From Bacteroidales bacterium (GTDB lineage Bacteria > Bacteroidota > Bacteroidia > Bacteroidales > Marinilabiliaceae): a DNA stretch of 64,000 nucleotides. Within the stretch, counting starts at the first letter, position 1; every line of letters starts with the position of its first letter. The translations under genes were made by a program, and so were the position numbers. The stretch is taken from NCBI GenBank assembly GCA_015061285.1, contig SUWW01000004.1, positions 141,540-205,539 on the forward strand. Direction: 5' to 3'. The notes under the pieces are model-generated. The model made no database searches. It was not told where the DNA came from and saw nothing but the letters and a program-made list of their open reading frames with translations. Positions 46,867 through 56,220 of the stretch are shown one piece after another.

Positions 46867-47319
46867 ATGGAAAAAGAACTGAAAGTTAGTGCTATAAAAG
46901 ACGGCACTGTAATAGACCACATACCAGCACAAAACCTATTCAAGGTTATATCGCTGCTCGGACTTGAGAATATTTCAAACCAAATAACATTTGGCACAAA
47001 CCTCGAAAGTCACAAGCTTGGACGTAAGAGCATAATAAAAGTAGCCGACAAATTCTTTGCCGACGACGAGATAAACAAGATAGCACTTGTAGCTCCAGAA
47101 GCTAAGCTTAACATCATTCGCAACTACGAGGTGGTGGAGAAGCGTGCCGTAGAAGTGCCCAATGAGATTATTGGCTATGTGCGCTGCTTCAACCCCAAGT
47201 GCGTAACGAATCATCAGCCTATAACAACGCGATTCTATCTCGTTAATAAGCACCCTCTTTCGCTACGATGCCATTATTGCGAAAAGGAGACTACCGAAGA
47301 ACACCTCGTGATTTTGTAA
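46867..47319 (+). CDS. pyrI: Aspartate carbamoyltransferase regulatory chain
   Basis: 150 residues. The N-terminal allosteric domain begins KELKVSAIKDGTVIDHIPA and binds nucleotides. The C-terminal zinc domain has four cysteines in the pattern CFNPKC then CHYC, which bind the zinc that holds PyrI to PyrB. Paired with pyrB and followed by a terminator. Confidence 0.96.
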   Translation: MEKELKVSAIKDGTVIDHIPAQNLFKVISLLGLENISNQITFGTNLESHKLGRKSIIKVADKFFADDEINKIALVAPEAKLNIIRNYEVVEKRAVEVPNEIIGYVRCFNPKCVTNHQPITTRFYLVNKHPLSLRCHYCEKETTEEHLVIL

Positions 47320-47341
47320 GCTGAAAAGAGTAACATAAGTG

Positions 47342-47394
47342 CGGAAGGCATGGAAAACACAGTGCTTTGAGTTTTCGGTGCTTTCCGTTTTTTT
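47342..47394 (+). terminator. Terminator after pyrBI
   Basis: CGGAAGGCATGGAAAAC pairs with GTTTTCGGTGCTTTCCG with a few mismatches, followed by seven T. Confidence 0.85.
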
Positions 47395-47421
47395 GTAGCG
47401 TATAAATAAAAGAGTCATAGA

Positions 47422-48006
47422 ATGGCTAAGCAAAATTGGCGTCCAGGAAATCAGCTTTATCCACTTCCTGCTGTGATGGTGAGCGTGGGTGATGCACCCG
47501 AGAATTATAACATAATTACTGTAGCGTGGGCTGGCACTATATGCTCCAATCCTGCTATGGTGTCTATTTCGGTGCGTCAGAGTCGTCATTCCTACGAAAT
47601 AATAAAGCGAACAGGAGAGTTTGTGATAAATCTCACCACCGAAGAACTTGCCTATGCCACCGACTGGTGTGGCGTAAAGTCGGGACGCGATGTGAACAAA
47701 TGGGAAGCAATGCATCTCACGCCGATGCCTGGCACTATGGTGAAGGCTCCCATAATAGCAGAATCGCCTCTATCGATAGAGTGCAAAGTGAAACAAATAG
47801 TGCCACTTGGAACACACGATATGTTTATAGCCGAGGTTGTAAACGTGCAAGCCGACGAGGCTTATATCGACCCTAAAACAGGCGCGTTTAACCTCAATCT
47901 TGCGCGCCCTATTTGCTACATACATGGCAAATACTACAATGTAGGCAATGAGATTGGGCATTTCGGCTATTCGGTGCGGCGTCGTAAGAAAAATAGTAAG
48001 AGGTGA
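47422..48006 (+). CDS. Flavin reductase-like / flavoredoxin-family protein
   Basis: 194 residues with an FMN-binding split-barrel. The start PLPAVMVSVGD is followed by NIITVAWAGTICSNPAMVSI, SRHSYEIIKRTGEFVINL and the C-terminal YYNVGNEIG. Such proteins bind FMN and transfer electrons or reduce flavin. The partner is unknown. It follows the pyrBI terminator and is convergent with the GH3 gene. Its end is basic (RRRKKNSKR). Confidence 0.88.
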   Translation: MAKQNWRPGNQLYPLPAVMVSVGDAPENYNIITVAWAGTICSNPAMVSISVRQSRHSYEIIKRTGEFVINLTTEELAYATDWCGVKSGRDVNKWEAMHLTPMPGTMVKAPIIAESPLSIECKVKQIVPLGTHDMFIAEVVNVQADEAYIDPKTGAFNLNLARPICYIHGKYYNVGNEIGHFGYSVRRRKKNSKR

Positions 48007-48053
48007 GCCGACTTTTGTAATTATATATATGCCGTTTTGATTTTTATGTGTAT

Positions 48054-48095
48054 AAAAAAGAGAGTGGCAATATTCCGTTGAATATTACCACCCTC
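48054..48095 (-). terminator. Terminator after the GH3 gene
   Basis: On the minus strand GAGGGTGGTAATATTC pairs with GAATATTGCCACTCTC with two mismatches around a four-base loop, followed by six T. Confidence 0.85.
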
Positions 48096-48143
48096 AAACT
48101 GCTCTAAAAATCAGAGGCTTTCAACATAACATAACTAACAATA

Positions 48144-50483
48144 TTATTTCCAAGCTACCGAGTGTAGCACGTCGGATACTTTGATAGCCTGGGCGCTAAT
48201 TTGTGTGCTGACTGTTGCGCGAATGTCGCGACTCGAAGCACCAATGCCGAAGTTGTAAGTGCCTTCGTCGACAATCCATGCCGATTTCTCTTCGCTGAAC
48301 GATGCAAGGTCGGTTACGGCAAACTTGATGGTCACTTGTGTCGATTCGCCTGGTGCCAACGACTTGGTCTTGGCATAGCCTTTGAGCTCGCGAACTGGTT
48401 TTTCGAGCGTACCTTCTGGTGCTGTTGCATACACCTCAACAACTTCTTTACCTGCCACTTTGCCAGCATTGCGAACGTCAACGTTGATGGTTATTTCGTT
48501 GCCGTTGTTGCTTATCGTTGCGTTGCTATACTCGAATGTGGTGTACGACAGTCCGTAGCCAAAAGGATAGCTGACGTTGATGCCTTGCTTGTCGAACCAA
48601 CGATAGCCGAGCCAGATGCCCTCTTTGTGGTTGGTGTAGTCGTAAGTATCAACGAGTTCGGTCTTTTCCTCTTGTTTTCCTCCCATAAATACACTGAAAT
48701 CGAGTTTGAAATTCTCGGCGCGTGGGAAGTTTTCGCTCGATTTGTGGTCGGCATACGAGATAGGCCAAGTCATGGTAAGTTTGCCCGAAGGCGATTGTTT
48801 GCCGCTAAGTACGTCGGTAACTGAGTTGCCACCCTCTTGACCAGCTTGCCATGCGAGAAGCACTGCGTCTGGTGTGTTTTTCCACGACTGAGTTTCGATG
48901 ACGCCACCGATGTTGAGCACTACAACAACTTTCTTACCTACAGCGTGGAATGCTGCACTAACCTTGTTGATGAGTTGAAGCTCCTCTTTGGTGAGGTTGA
49001 AGTTATCTACCGTGCGGTCGAGGAACTCACCAGAGATGCGACCGATGGTAATTACAGCTGCATCGTTCGTTTTAGCTGCTTTGCTCAATGCCGCAGGAGC
49101 AGGAATGATTTCAGTAGGCAACCCTTTAGGCATGAATGCTTCGAGGAATTGCTCTTCTTTGCTCTTCTTTGCAAGTTCGTCGGCAAGGTGTTGCTGATAA
49201 TCGGTATAAGTAGTCTTCACCTCTTGGTCGATGGTGTAGCCTGCGTTGGTGAGGCCATCGAGAAGCGAAACGGTGTATGCACGGTTGACGTTGCCCGAAC
49301 CAGTACCGCCAGCGATGAATTGATATGAAGTGAGACCATAAACAGCCAAATTCTTCACATTCTCGGCAAGCGGAAGAGCGTTGTTCTTGTTCTCGAGCAA
49401 CACCATGCCTTCAACTGCGCTCTGACGAGTAACGGCAGCGTGGGCCTCAAGGTCGGGTTTGTTGCTATACTGATAGCCTTTGAAGCGTGGAGTTTTTACA
49501 ACCATCTCCAAGATGCGTTTCACATTGCGGTTGAGGTCGTCGATGTTGAGAGAGCCATTGTTTACGCCATCTATAATCTGATGATATTGTGAAGGCTTGC
49601 CAGGCTGAAGCATGTCGTTGCCAGCGTGCATCTGAGCTACGGCATCTTTACCGCCAAACCAGTCGGTCATAACCATGCCCTTGTAGCCCCAGTCGGTGCG
49701 GAGAACGTCTTGAAGGAGCTCAGGGTTTTCTGATGTATATACATCATTCACATAGTTATATGATGTCATCACCGTCCAAGGGTCAGACTCTTTCACGGCT
49801 ATTTCGAAGCCTTTGAGGTAGAGTTCGCGGAGGGCGCGAGTCTCGATGATTGAGTTGACGCCAGTGCGGTTTGTCTCTTGGCTGTTGGCCATAAAGTGTT
49901 TGATGCTTGTACCTACGTTTTGGCTCTGAATGCCACGAACGTAAGCAGCCGCCGTTTTGCCCGAAACGATAGGATCTTCAGAATAGTATTCGAAGTTGCG
50001 GCCGTTGAGTGGGTTGCGGTGAATGTTGAGCGCAGGAGCGAGGAGTACGTCAGCACCATATTCGAGCACTTCGTTACCGATGCTCTTACCCACCTCTTCG
50101 ACGAGATCTTGGTTCCAAGTGCAGGCAAGCAACGTACCTATTGGGAAGTGAGTGCAATAGTAAGTTTGTTCATCGCCTTCGCGAGTTGGGTTTATGCGCA
50201 AGCCTGCGGGGCCGTCAGCCAAGACAACGGCTGGAATGCCTAAGCGAGGAATGGCGTGGGTTGAACCAGCAGCACCAGGAACGAGTTCTGCTTGCGAACC
50301 AACGGTGGCGCTAAGCCCCTCTTCGCCTTTGTCCATGCCTACACCCGTAACGAGAAGCGCTTTCTCTTCAAGCGTCATGGCATCAACAATTTGGTCGATG
50401 TTCTTTTCGTTTAGCTTGAGTTCTTTGGGTCCACATGCGGTAAGTGCTACTGCCGATGCTACCATCAAAAGTTTCGTATTCAT
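48144..50483 (-). CDS. GH3 beta-glucosidase-type glycosidase, lipoprotein
   Basis: 779 residues from the ATG giving a lipoprotein signal (VASAVALTAC, cysteine 17). A longer in-frame start runs into an intergenic palindromic repeat and was rejected. GH3 blocks are LADGPAGLRI, KHFMANSQETNR, and the nucleophile Asp in MTDWFGGKDA. The C-terminal domain with SYPFGYGLSYTTFEYSN and a fibronectin III-like end (PGESTQVTIKF) is typical of BglX-like enzymes. It removes terminal beta-linked glucose or xylose. It is the last gene of the locus with two esterases and susCD3, but a 260-base gap suggests its own promoter. Confidence 0.93.
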   Translation of the reverse strand: MNTKLLMVASAVALTACGPKELKLNEKNIDQIVDAMTLEEKALLVTGVGMDKGEEGLSATVGSQAELVPGAAGSTHAIPRLGIPAVVLADGPAGLRINPTREGDEQTYYCTHFPIGTLLACTWNQDLVEEVGKSIGNEVLEYGADVLLAPALNIHRNPLNGRNFEYYSEDPIVSGKTAAAYVRGIQSQNVGTSIKHFMANSQETNRTGVNSIIETRALRELYLKGFEIAVKESDPWTVMTSYNYVNDVYTSENPELLQDVLRTDWGYKGMVMTDWFGGKDAVAQMHAGNDMLQPGKPSQYHQIIDGVNNGSLNIDDLNRNVKRILEMVVKTPRFKGYQYSNKPDLEAHAAVTRQSAVEGMVLLENKNNALPLAENVKNLAVYGLTSYQFIAGGTGSGNVNRAYTVSLLDGLTNAGYTIDQEVKTTYTDYQQHLADELAKKSKEEQFLEAFMPKGLPTEIIPAPAALSKAAKTNDAAVITIGRISGEFLDRTVDNFNLTKEELQLINKVSAAFHAVGKKVVVVLNIGGVIETQSWKNTPDAVLLAWQAGQEGGNSVTDVLSGKQSPSGKLTMTWPISYADHKSSENFPRAENFKLDFSVFMGGKQEEKTELVDTYDYTNHKEGIWLGYRWFDKQGINVSYPFGYGLSYTTFEYSNATISNNGNEITINVDVRNAGKVAGKEVVEVYATAPEGTLEKPVRELKGYAKTKSLAPGESTQVTIKFAVTDLASFSEEKSAWIVDEGTYNFGIGASSRDIRATVSTQISAQAIKVSDVLHSVAWK

Positions 50484-50542
50484 TGGTCTATAATGTTTGT
50501 AGTTGTAAGTACTATAGTAGTAAGTATGAATAGTCACCTTTT

Positions 50543-50607
50543 TGTCATTTTGAGCGTAGCGAAGAATCTTGTGAGATTTGAGATGTTTCGCTTCGCTTAA
50601 CATGACA
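50543..50607. repeat. 65-bp dispersed palindromic repeat
   Basis: TGTCATTTTGAGCGTAGCGAA at the left is inverted at the right as TTCGCTTCGCTTAACATGACA, 18 of 21 paired. Read on the minus strand it encodes the words LSEAKHL and RYAQND, which occur as false extensions in many bacterial annotations. It lies between the esterase genes and the GH3 gene. A degenerate relative is at 330-360. Confidence 0.75.
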
Positions 50608-50743
50608 CTAAATGGAAAAAATCACCGAAAAGAACGAGCAGAGCTACACTATTAATTACAACAACAGAACATTAATTATCAACCAATTCGTTCTGCAAGT
50701 TCAGTTCGGTGACAGAGGTTAGTTAAGGTTTGTGTTCATATCT

Positions 50744-51949
50744 CTATTTGAAGAGGCGAGGAGCAAAGTCGGCGAGATAAATACGCCAGTTGCGCCAGAT
50801 GTGTCCGCCTTCGGTCTCTTTATATACGTATGGGAACTTATTGTCGTCGAGCTTCTTACGTAGGTCTTGATTGTCTTTATAGAGGAAATCGGTTTTGCCA
50901 ATAGCTATGTAGTAGAGTGCCGGACGATTCTTAGCCGAGAACTGTGTAGCAAGTTTCTTGTCGAAATCGTTGTAGATGCCGTTAGCGTCGCCCTGCTCTT
51001 TAGAGATGGCAGCCGAGAAGAGGCCTACATAACCAAAGAGTTCAGGATATTGCTTAGAGATGTGGCAACTGTGGAAACCACCCATCGAGAGACCAGCAAT
51101 GGCGCGGAATTGCTTCTGTGCTTTGGTGCGGAATGTCTTGTCGATGAAGTTTACGATTTCTGGGAATGCCTTCTCGAACGAGCCGTCCATAGTTTTGGGC
51201 AAAGCGAGGTTTGGCGAAACCATACCTTCTGGGCCTTCGCCCGGAGCAGCGTGTTGCGAGATGTTGCCATTGGTCATAACTACAATCATTGGTTCAGCCT
51301 TGCCTTGTGCAATGAGGTTGTCGAGAATCTGCGTTGCACGACCTTGTGTAGCCCAAGCCTCCTCGTCGCCACCAATGCCGTGGAGAAGGTAGAATACTGG
51401 GTATTTTTTGCTCGAGGTCTCGTAGCCAGCAGGGGTATAGACGGTCAAACGGCGGTCGATGTTCTCTTGATTGCTGTGATACCAGATTTTGCTCACTGTG
51501 CCATGTGGCACATCGTTGATTTTGTAGAGGTCGACAATAGGATCGCCATCTACGTAGAGAATGCTTGTGAGCGAAGCTACATCGCGGTTGATGAACACGT
51601 TAGAAGGATCGACCATCTTTTGCCCATCAACGATGAACGTGTAGTTGTAGAACTCAGGCGCTACAGGGTCTGGCGTGGTATACTCCCAAACGCCATCTTT
51701 GCCCTCGGTGAGATCGGCAACGCCCGGAGCATCGAATTTGCCAAATGGCGTATCCATAGGTTGAGTTGGCAAAAAGTCGCCAGTCACTTGCACTTTGATG
51801 GCCTTAGGAGCAGCAATGCGAAATGTAACAGTCTTGTTGTCGTTGATCTGTGGCGAAACAACGGCAGCGCGTCCCCATAGTGCTTGCTGACCGAATGCCA
51901 TAGCACTCAGAAGCAAAGCTGTAAGAGTTGTGATGATATTGATTTTCAT
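50744..51949 (-). CDS. CE1-type esterase, paralogue A
   Basis: 401 residues with a signal peptide (LTALLLSAMAFGQQ). Residues 25-130 form an E-set/CBM48-like immunoglobulin domain (VTFRIAAPKAIKVQVTGDF). The alpha/beta-hydrolase domain follows, with FYLLHGIGGDEEAW and the nucleophile elbow GLSMGG (Ser288). The catalytic His lies in GGHIWRNWR near the end. This arrangement matches Bacteroidales feruloyl/acetyl xylan esterases that remove esters from xylan side chains. It lies 21 bases downstream of a closely related gene, a tandem duplication. Confidence 0.88.
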   Translation of the reverse strand: MKINIITTLTALLLSAMAFGQQALWGRAAVVSPQINDNKTVTFRIAAPKAIKVQVTGDFLPTQPMDTPFGKFDAPGVADLTEGKDGVWEYTTPDPVAPEFYNYTFIVDGQKMVDPSNVFINRDVASLTSILYVDGDPIVDLYKINDVPHGTVSKIWYHSNQENIDRRLTVYTPAGYETSSKKYPVFYLLHGIGGDEEAWATQGRATQILDNLIAQGKAEPMIVVMTNGNISQHAAPGEGPEGMVSPNLALPKTMDGSFEKAFPEIVNFIDKTFRTKAQKQFRAIAGLSMGGFHSCHISKQYPELFGYVGLFSAAISKEQGDANGIYNDFDKKLATQFSAKNRPALYYIAIGKTDFLYKDNQDLRKKLDDNKFPYVYKETEGGHIWRNWRIYLADFAPRLFK

Positions 51950-51970
51950 GGTATTATGTAGTAATCTGGG

Positions 51971-53212
51971 TTATTTGAATATTTTTTGAGCAAACTCAGT
52001 GAAGTATATGCGCCAGTTGCGCCAGATGTGTCCGCCTTCGGTCTCGCGATATACGTATGGATATTTATGCTCGTCCATATAGGCACGCATCTCATCTGAA
52101 CCTTTCTTTATGAAATCGGTTTTGCCGATAGCTATGTAGTAGAGCTCAGGACGATTCTTAGGCGAGAAGAGGTTCGCCATCTGCTTGTCGAAGTCTTTAT
52201 ATACAGGGCTTTGCGAAGATGAGCCATCGCCTTTGCGACCATCGCCAACGCCTGCACCACTGAATAGGCCTACATAGCCATACTCACCAGCATAATATTT
52301 AGAAATCTGCTCAGAGTGGAAGCTACCCATCGAAAGTCCAGCTATTGCGCGATGTTTCTTGTCGTTGATGGTGCGGAAGTTCTTCTCTACAAACTTGCGA
52401 ACATCGGGGAACGAGAGCTCGAACGCAGCCTCTTTCATACCTTCCTTCACGCCACCCATAACCATCTGAGGCTGTTTGAACCCTTCGGGCGACTGACCTG
52501 GAGCGGCTTGTTCGTATGCATTACCATTGGTCATAACTACAATCATTGGCTGAGCTTTGCCTGTAGCTATGAGGTTGTCGAGAATTTGGCTTATGCGGCC
52601 TTGAACGTACCATGCCTCTTCATCGCCGCCCGAACCGTGGAGCAAGTAGAATACTGGATATTTCTTGCCCGAAGTCTCGTAGCCAGCAGGTGTGTATACG
52701 GTGAGGCGACGTTGCATACCAAGCGAAGGACTATTGTACCACATGTGGCGAACCGTGCCGTGCGGAACATCGTTGACGCGATAGAGGTCGCCTTTGTCAC
52801 CTTTTTCGTTGCTTATGATGAAGCAGTTGGTGATGGTGGCCACGTCGCGATTGATGTAAACGTTGGCAGGGTCGATAGTGCGTTGCCCGTCGATGATGAG
52901 GTTGTAGCAATAGTATTCGCTGGTAAGAGGTGCGGGAGTAGTAAACTCCCATACACCATCTTTCCCCTCGGTTAACTCAGCTGTGCCAGGCAAGGCGTAT
53001 TTGCCATAATTAGGAATGTCGATTTCATTTTCTGGCAAAAAGTCCCCTGTGATTTTTACGGTTTTAGCTTTGGGTGCTTTGCATCGGAATGTAACGGTAT
53101 TGTCGGGGTTGATTTGTGGCGACACTAAGGGCGTACCCCCCCACAAAGCTTGCTGCGAAAAGGCCGAACCAGCCATAAGGGCTGCTGTAGCCAAAGTCAG
53201 AAGTTTTTTCAT
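51971..53212 (-). CDS. CE1-type esterase, paralogue B
   Basis: 413 residues with a signal peptide (LTLATAALMAGSAFSQ). It has the same architecture as its neighbour: an E-set domain (VTFRCKAPKAKTVKITGDF), FYLLHGSGGDEEAW, the elbow GLSMGS (Ser294) and a terminal GGHIWRNWRIYF. Large identical stretches show a tandem duplication, but the loop before the nucleophile differs (VMGGVKEGMKEAAFELSF here, a shorter loop in paralogue A), which may change specificity. The gene starts 25 bases after the end of the surface lipoprotein gene, in the same operon. Confidence 0.88.
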   Translation of the reverse strand: MKKLLTLATAALMAGSAFSQQALWGGTPLVSPQINPDNTVTFRCKAPKAKTVKITGDFLPENEIDIPNYGKYALPGTAELTEGKDGVWEFTTPAPLTSEYYCYNLIIDGQRTIDPANVYINRDVATITNCFIISNEKGDKGDLYRVNDVPHGTVRHMWYNSPSLGMQRRLTVYTPAGYETSGKKYPVFYLLHGSGGDEEAWYVQGRISQILDNLIATGKAQPMIVVMTNGNAYEQAAPGQSPEGFKQPQMVMGGVKEGMKEAAFELSFPDVRKFVEKNFRTINDKKHRAIAGLSMGSFHSEQISKYYAGEYGYVGLFSGAGVGDGRKGDGSSSQSPVYKDFDKQMANLFSPKNRPELYYIAIGKTDFIKKGSDEMRAYMDEHKYPYVYRETEGGHIWRNWRIYFTEFAQKIFK

Positions 53213-53237
53213 TTTTTTGTCGTTTGTGATATTGTTT

Positions 53238-54554
53238 TTATTCTGTAAATAATTTTCCTACATACTTAGCGTTGCAGAGAGCGTTGGTGATAGTTATTGT
53301 GTAAATATCGCCTTCGACTGCCACAATTATGTCACCAGAGGTGACGAGTGTTGGAACCTTCTTGCCGTCGGCAATGGTATACCAAAGAGTTCCTGCAACA
53401 TCTTCGAAAGCTGGCACGCCGTAGGCTTCGTAGGCATTGTTCATGAATGTATAGCCCACTTTGTAGCCTGAGTTAGCAGCGTATGTACCAGCTTGCAAAT
53501 CAGTGGTGTTAAAGATAATCTGAATGTCGAAACCATCACCATCGAAAGTAGACTGATATGTAGTCATATCGAAGCCTTCGGTGTAGGTGCCAGTAGAAAG
53601 TACCATGGTGAGAGTGCCGTCTTCGTTGGTTTGCACGCTTTTCACTACCGACAGTTCAACCTGTTGCATACGGCCTACAAATTCGGCGTAAATGCCGCCT
53701 TTGCCTTGGTCGAGAAGTATGGTGAATACACCATTGTTTTCGGTAACTACAATGTCGCCTTTGGTGATGAGTGTTGGCGTCTTCTTGCCATCGGCAATGG
53801 TGTACCAAAGCGAGCCGCGATAGTCTTCGAAAGCAGGAACGCCAAAAGCTTCGTAAGCATTGTTCATGAATGTTTCGCCAACCACGTAGCCAGTGCCCGG
53901 AGCATAAGTACCAGCCTTCAATTCTGCGGTGTTGAACACAATCTGAATATCGTTGCCTTCGCCGGTGTAGGTAGCTTGATAGGTTGTCATATCGAAGCCT
54001 TCCACATAGCCGCCAGTACTTGCCACCACGGTGATAGTGCCATCGCCATTATTAGTAACACCCTTGAGAACGGTGAGTGCGGTTGGATCGTCGGGAAGGA
54101 ACTCCATGGTAGCTGCACCTTGGAGGCGGAAAGCCGAGCCATCTTCGGCAAAGAGCGAGCAGCGGCTGATGGTGTAGTCATCGCCATCTTGGGTGAGGGC
54201 GAACGTACCACTGGTGATAGCCTTACCACCTATGGTAGAGCCAACGGTGAAGTTACCATTCTTAGCCGTACCAGCGGCTGCGTAGGTGTAGCCGTTGGTA
54301 GGTAAGAAATATTGCGAAGAAACAAGAGCAAGAGTAACAGTAGTGCCTTGCTTAGTAGCAAAGTCGATGGTGTATGTACGAAGAGTGCCCTCTTTCGTCT
54401 TGTCGCTGATAGTGGCCGATGTTATTTCAAGATCGGTTGGGGCTGCATAGATACCATTGAGGTCGCTTATAGCATCGTCGACTTCGGAGCACGCGCAAAA
54501 CATGCTCACCAACGCCGCACAGCCTAATATTGCATGATAACGTTTCATATTCAT
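53238..54554 (-). CDS. Surface lipoprotein with two repeated domains (SGBP-like)
   Basis: 438 residues with a lipoprotein signal (ALVSMFCAC, cysteine 22). An ATG two codons in is equally likely. After an N-terminal domain of about 150 residues come two tandem modules of about 130 residues. Each contains EGFDMTTYQ, a variant of DIQIVFNT, TFMNNAYEA, GVPAFED and LWYTIADGKK. Its position after susD, in the place of SusE/SusF-like genes, makes a surface glycan-binding protein likely. No named family is recognised, and the binding role is inferred from context. Confidence 0.82.
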   Translation of the reverse strand: MNMKRYHAILGCAALVSMFCACSEVDDAISDLNGIYAAPTDLEITSATISDKTKEGTLRTYTIDFATKQGTTVTLALVSSQYFLPTNGYTYAAAGTAKNGNFTVGSTIGGKAITSGTFALTQDGDDYTISRCSLFAEDGSAFRLQGAATMEFLPDDPTALTVLKGVTNNGDGTITVVASTGGYVEGFDMTTYQATYTGEGNDIQIVFNTAELKAGTYAPGTGYVVGETFMNNAYEAFGVPAFEDYRGSLWYTIADGKKTPTLITKGDIVVTENNGVFTILLDQGKGGIYAEFVGRMQQVELSVVKSVQTNEDGTLTMVLSTGTYTEGFDMTTYQSTFDGDGFDIQIIFNTTDLQAGTYAANSGYKVGYTFMNNAYEAYGVPAFEDVAGTLWYTIADGKKVPTLVTSGDIIVAVEGDIYTITITNALCNAKYVGKLFTE

Positions 54555-54564
54555 TTCTTTTTAT

Positions 54565-54641
54565 AATTCCTATTATCAATTCATAATTACAGTTCTAAAA
54601 CGCTAATTTTCAATTATGAATTTTCAATTTTCAATTATGAA
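54565..54641. repeat. AT-rich low-complexity spacer with CAATTATGAATT words
   Basis: The 87-base gap between susD3 and the surface lipoprotein gene repeats the words CAATTATGAATT and TTTTCAATT, partly as inverted copies. It looks like slippage-derived spacer sequence. No terminator is evident. Confidence 0.5.
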
Positions 54642-56207
54642 TTACCATCCTGGATTTTGGGTGATGGCTGAGTTGAGCTGAATTTCTGTTTCTGGATAAG
54701 GCAAATGTTCGTGCTTGCCCTGCTTGAAACCATAGAGGTTGACGTCGTTGTTGTATGTTACGTATGTAACCTCACCATTCGACTGCAGTTGAGGACAGCG
54801 TGCGCCATTGCTTTTCAGTTTGTCGTAAGCCAATCCCCAGCGCAAAAGATCTTGGAAGCGAACGCTTTCGCCGCAAAGTTCAAGACGTTTCTCGTTCTGA
54901 ATGTCGGCAAGCGTATAGCCGCTCTTGGTAGCTACTTGGGCGCGAGCGCGAACTTTGTTCATATACTCATCGCATTTAGCCTGATTGCCAGCAGCGAGGT
55001 TAGCTTCGGCAGCGAGTAGATAAACTTCTGCCAAGCGCATCCAACGGAAATTGTTGGTGTAGCAAAATCCGTAGCCTTCCGAAGGGCAAGAGTCGATGCC
55101 CGAACGCCATTTCCACATGAAGTAACCTTCGTTGATAATAGATTGACCAACAATAAGCGACATGCCAATGTTCCTCATTTGGTCGTAGGTTTTCATTGTA
55201 GCGTTGAGTCGGTAACCATTTTCGCCCTCTTCAGCCACGAAAGCATCGTAGAGGTCTTTGGTAGGTGCGAGGAATCCGTAGTTTTGGCTTGTGCCAAACA
55301 CAGCTTTGAACTCATCGGTCATCTCCATTTTGTCCAAGCGCCAGCGCAACATAGCACCGCAGAAATCCCAGTTGTCGAACACGTTCTCTTTGTCGTAGAC
55401 GCGGACGGTTTCGAAGAGGCTTTCGCAGTTGTTTTTAGCGCTTACTTGTATTACGTTTTCAAAGTCGCTATAGAGGTCGTAGAGACCGCTACCGATAACT
55501 TTCTCAAATTCGGCAGCGGCTTCGGCATTCTTGCCTTGCCATAAGTATGCTTTGCCGAGCAGCGCTTCTGCAAATTCTTTGGTAACCTGCCAAGTATCTT
55601 TATCGTTTACGTTGGTTTTGCTTTTGAGTGCGCCTGATACGATAGCTTCTTTGAGGTCGCTTTCGATGAGCGCCCAAAGCTCTTCGGTAGAACCGTTTGG
55701 GCGGCTATATTCCGAAGAGTTAAGCTCGTGGTCTACTACAGGTGGATTGCCCCAAAGAGTGGTAAGTTCGAAGTTTGCAAATGCGCGGAATACGCGAGCT
55801 TCAGCACGGCAACGAAGTTTCGTTTCGCTATCCTCGCCTACGTGGCCAAGCACAACGTTGGCTTTGTAGATAATCTGATAATACGACTCGAACATGCCTT
55901 GCAAAAGATTTTGGTTAGGCGTGAACGTGAATTCATTGAGTTGCTCGAAATCAGCGTTGTCGTTACGTCCGCCACCAGCAGCATAGAAGTCGTCGGTGAG
56001 GCAGTTTTTAGCTATGAGGTAGTTATATGCAAGACCACGCATCTGAAGGTAGATGGCAGCTGCGGCAGCTTGAGCGTCTTCGTCGGTTTGATAGTAAGTC
56101 TCGTAGTTGAGCACGCCATGCTGCGAAATTTCAAGCTCGTCGGTACAGCCAGAGAAGCCCATAGCTATAGCTCCAGCCATAAGTGTATATATTAATGAAC
56201 GTTTCAT
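54642..56207 (-). CDS. SusD/RagB-family glycan-binding lipoprotein (pair 3)
   Basis: 521 residues from the ATG at 56207, which gives a lipoprotein signal (MAGAIAMGFSGC, cysteine 21). An upstream ATG overlapping susC3 was not used. SusD features are AQAAAAAIYLQMRGLAY, RAEARVFRAFANFELTTLWG, NFRWMRLAEVYLLAAEANLA and the C-terminal ITQNPGW. It is the surface lid of the SusC3 transporter, 13 bases downstream of it. Confidence 0.95.
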   Translation of the reverse strand: MKRSLIYTLMAGAIAMGFSGCTDELEISQHGVLNYETYYQTDEDAQAAAAAIYLQMRGLAYNYLIAKNCLTDDFYAAGGGRNDNADFEQLNEFTFTPNQNLLQGMFESYYQIIYKANVVLGHVGEDSETKLRCRAEARVFRAFANFELTTLWGNPPVVDHELNSSEYSRPNGSTEELWALIESDLKEAIVSGALKSKTNVNDKDTWQVTKEFAEALLGKAYLWQGKNAEAAAEFEKVIGSGLYDLYSDFENVIQVSAKNNCESLFETVRVYDKENVFDNWDFCGAMLRWRLDKMEMTDEFKAVFGTSQNYGFLAPTKDLYDAFVAEEGENGYRLNATMKTYDQMRNIGMSLIVGQSIINEGYFMWKWRSGIDSCPSEGYGFCYTNNFRWMRLAEVYLLAAEANLAAGNQAKCDEYMNKVRARAQVATKSGYTLADIQNEKRLELCGESVRFQDLLRWGLAYDKLKSNGARCPQLQSNGEVTYVTYNNDVNLYGFKQGKHEHLPYPETEIQLNSAITQNPGW

Positions 56208-56220
56208 GATAAGCCTATTT

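Noticed and set aside
50484..50603. A 40-residue N-terminal extension of the GH3 protein
   Set aside because: It translates an intergenic palindromic repeat and would bury the lipoprotein signal peptide.
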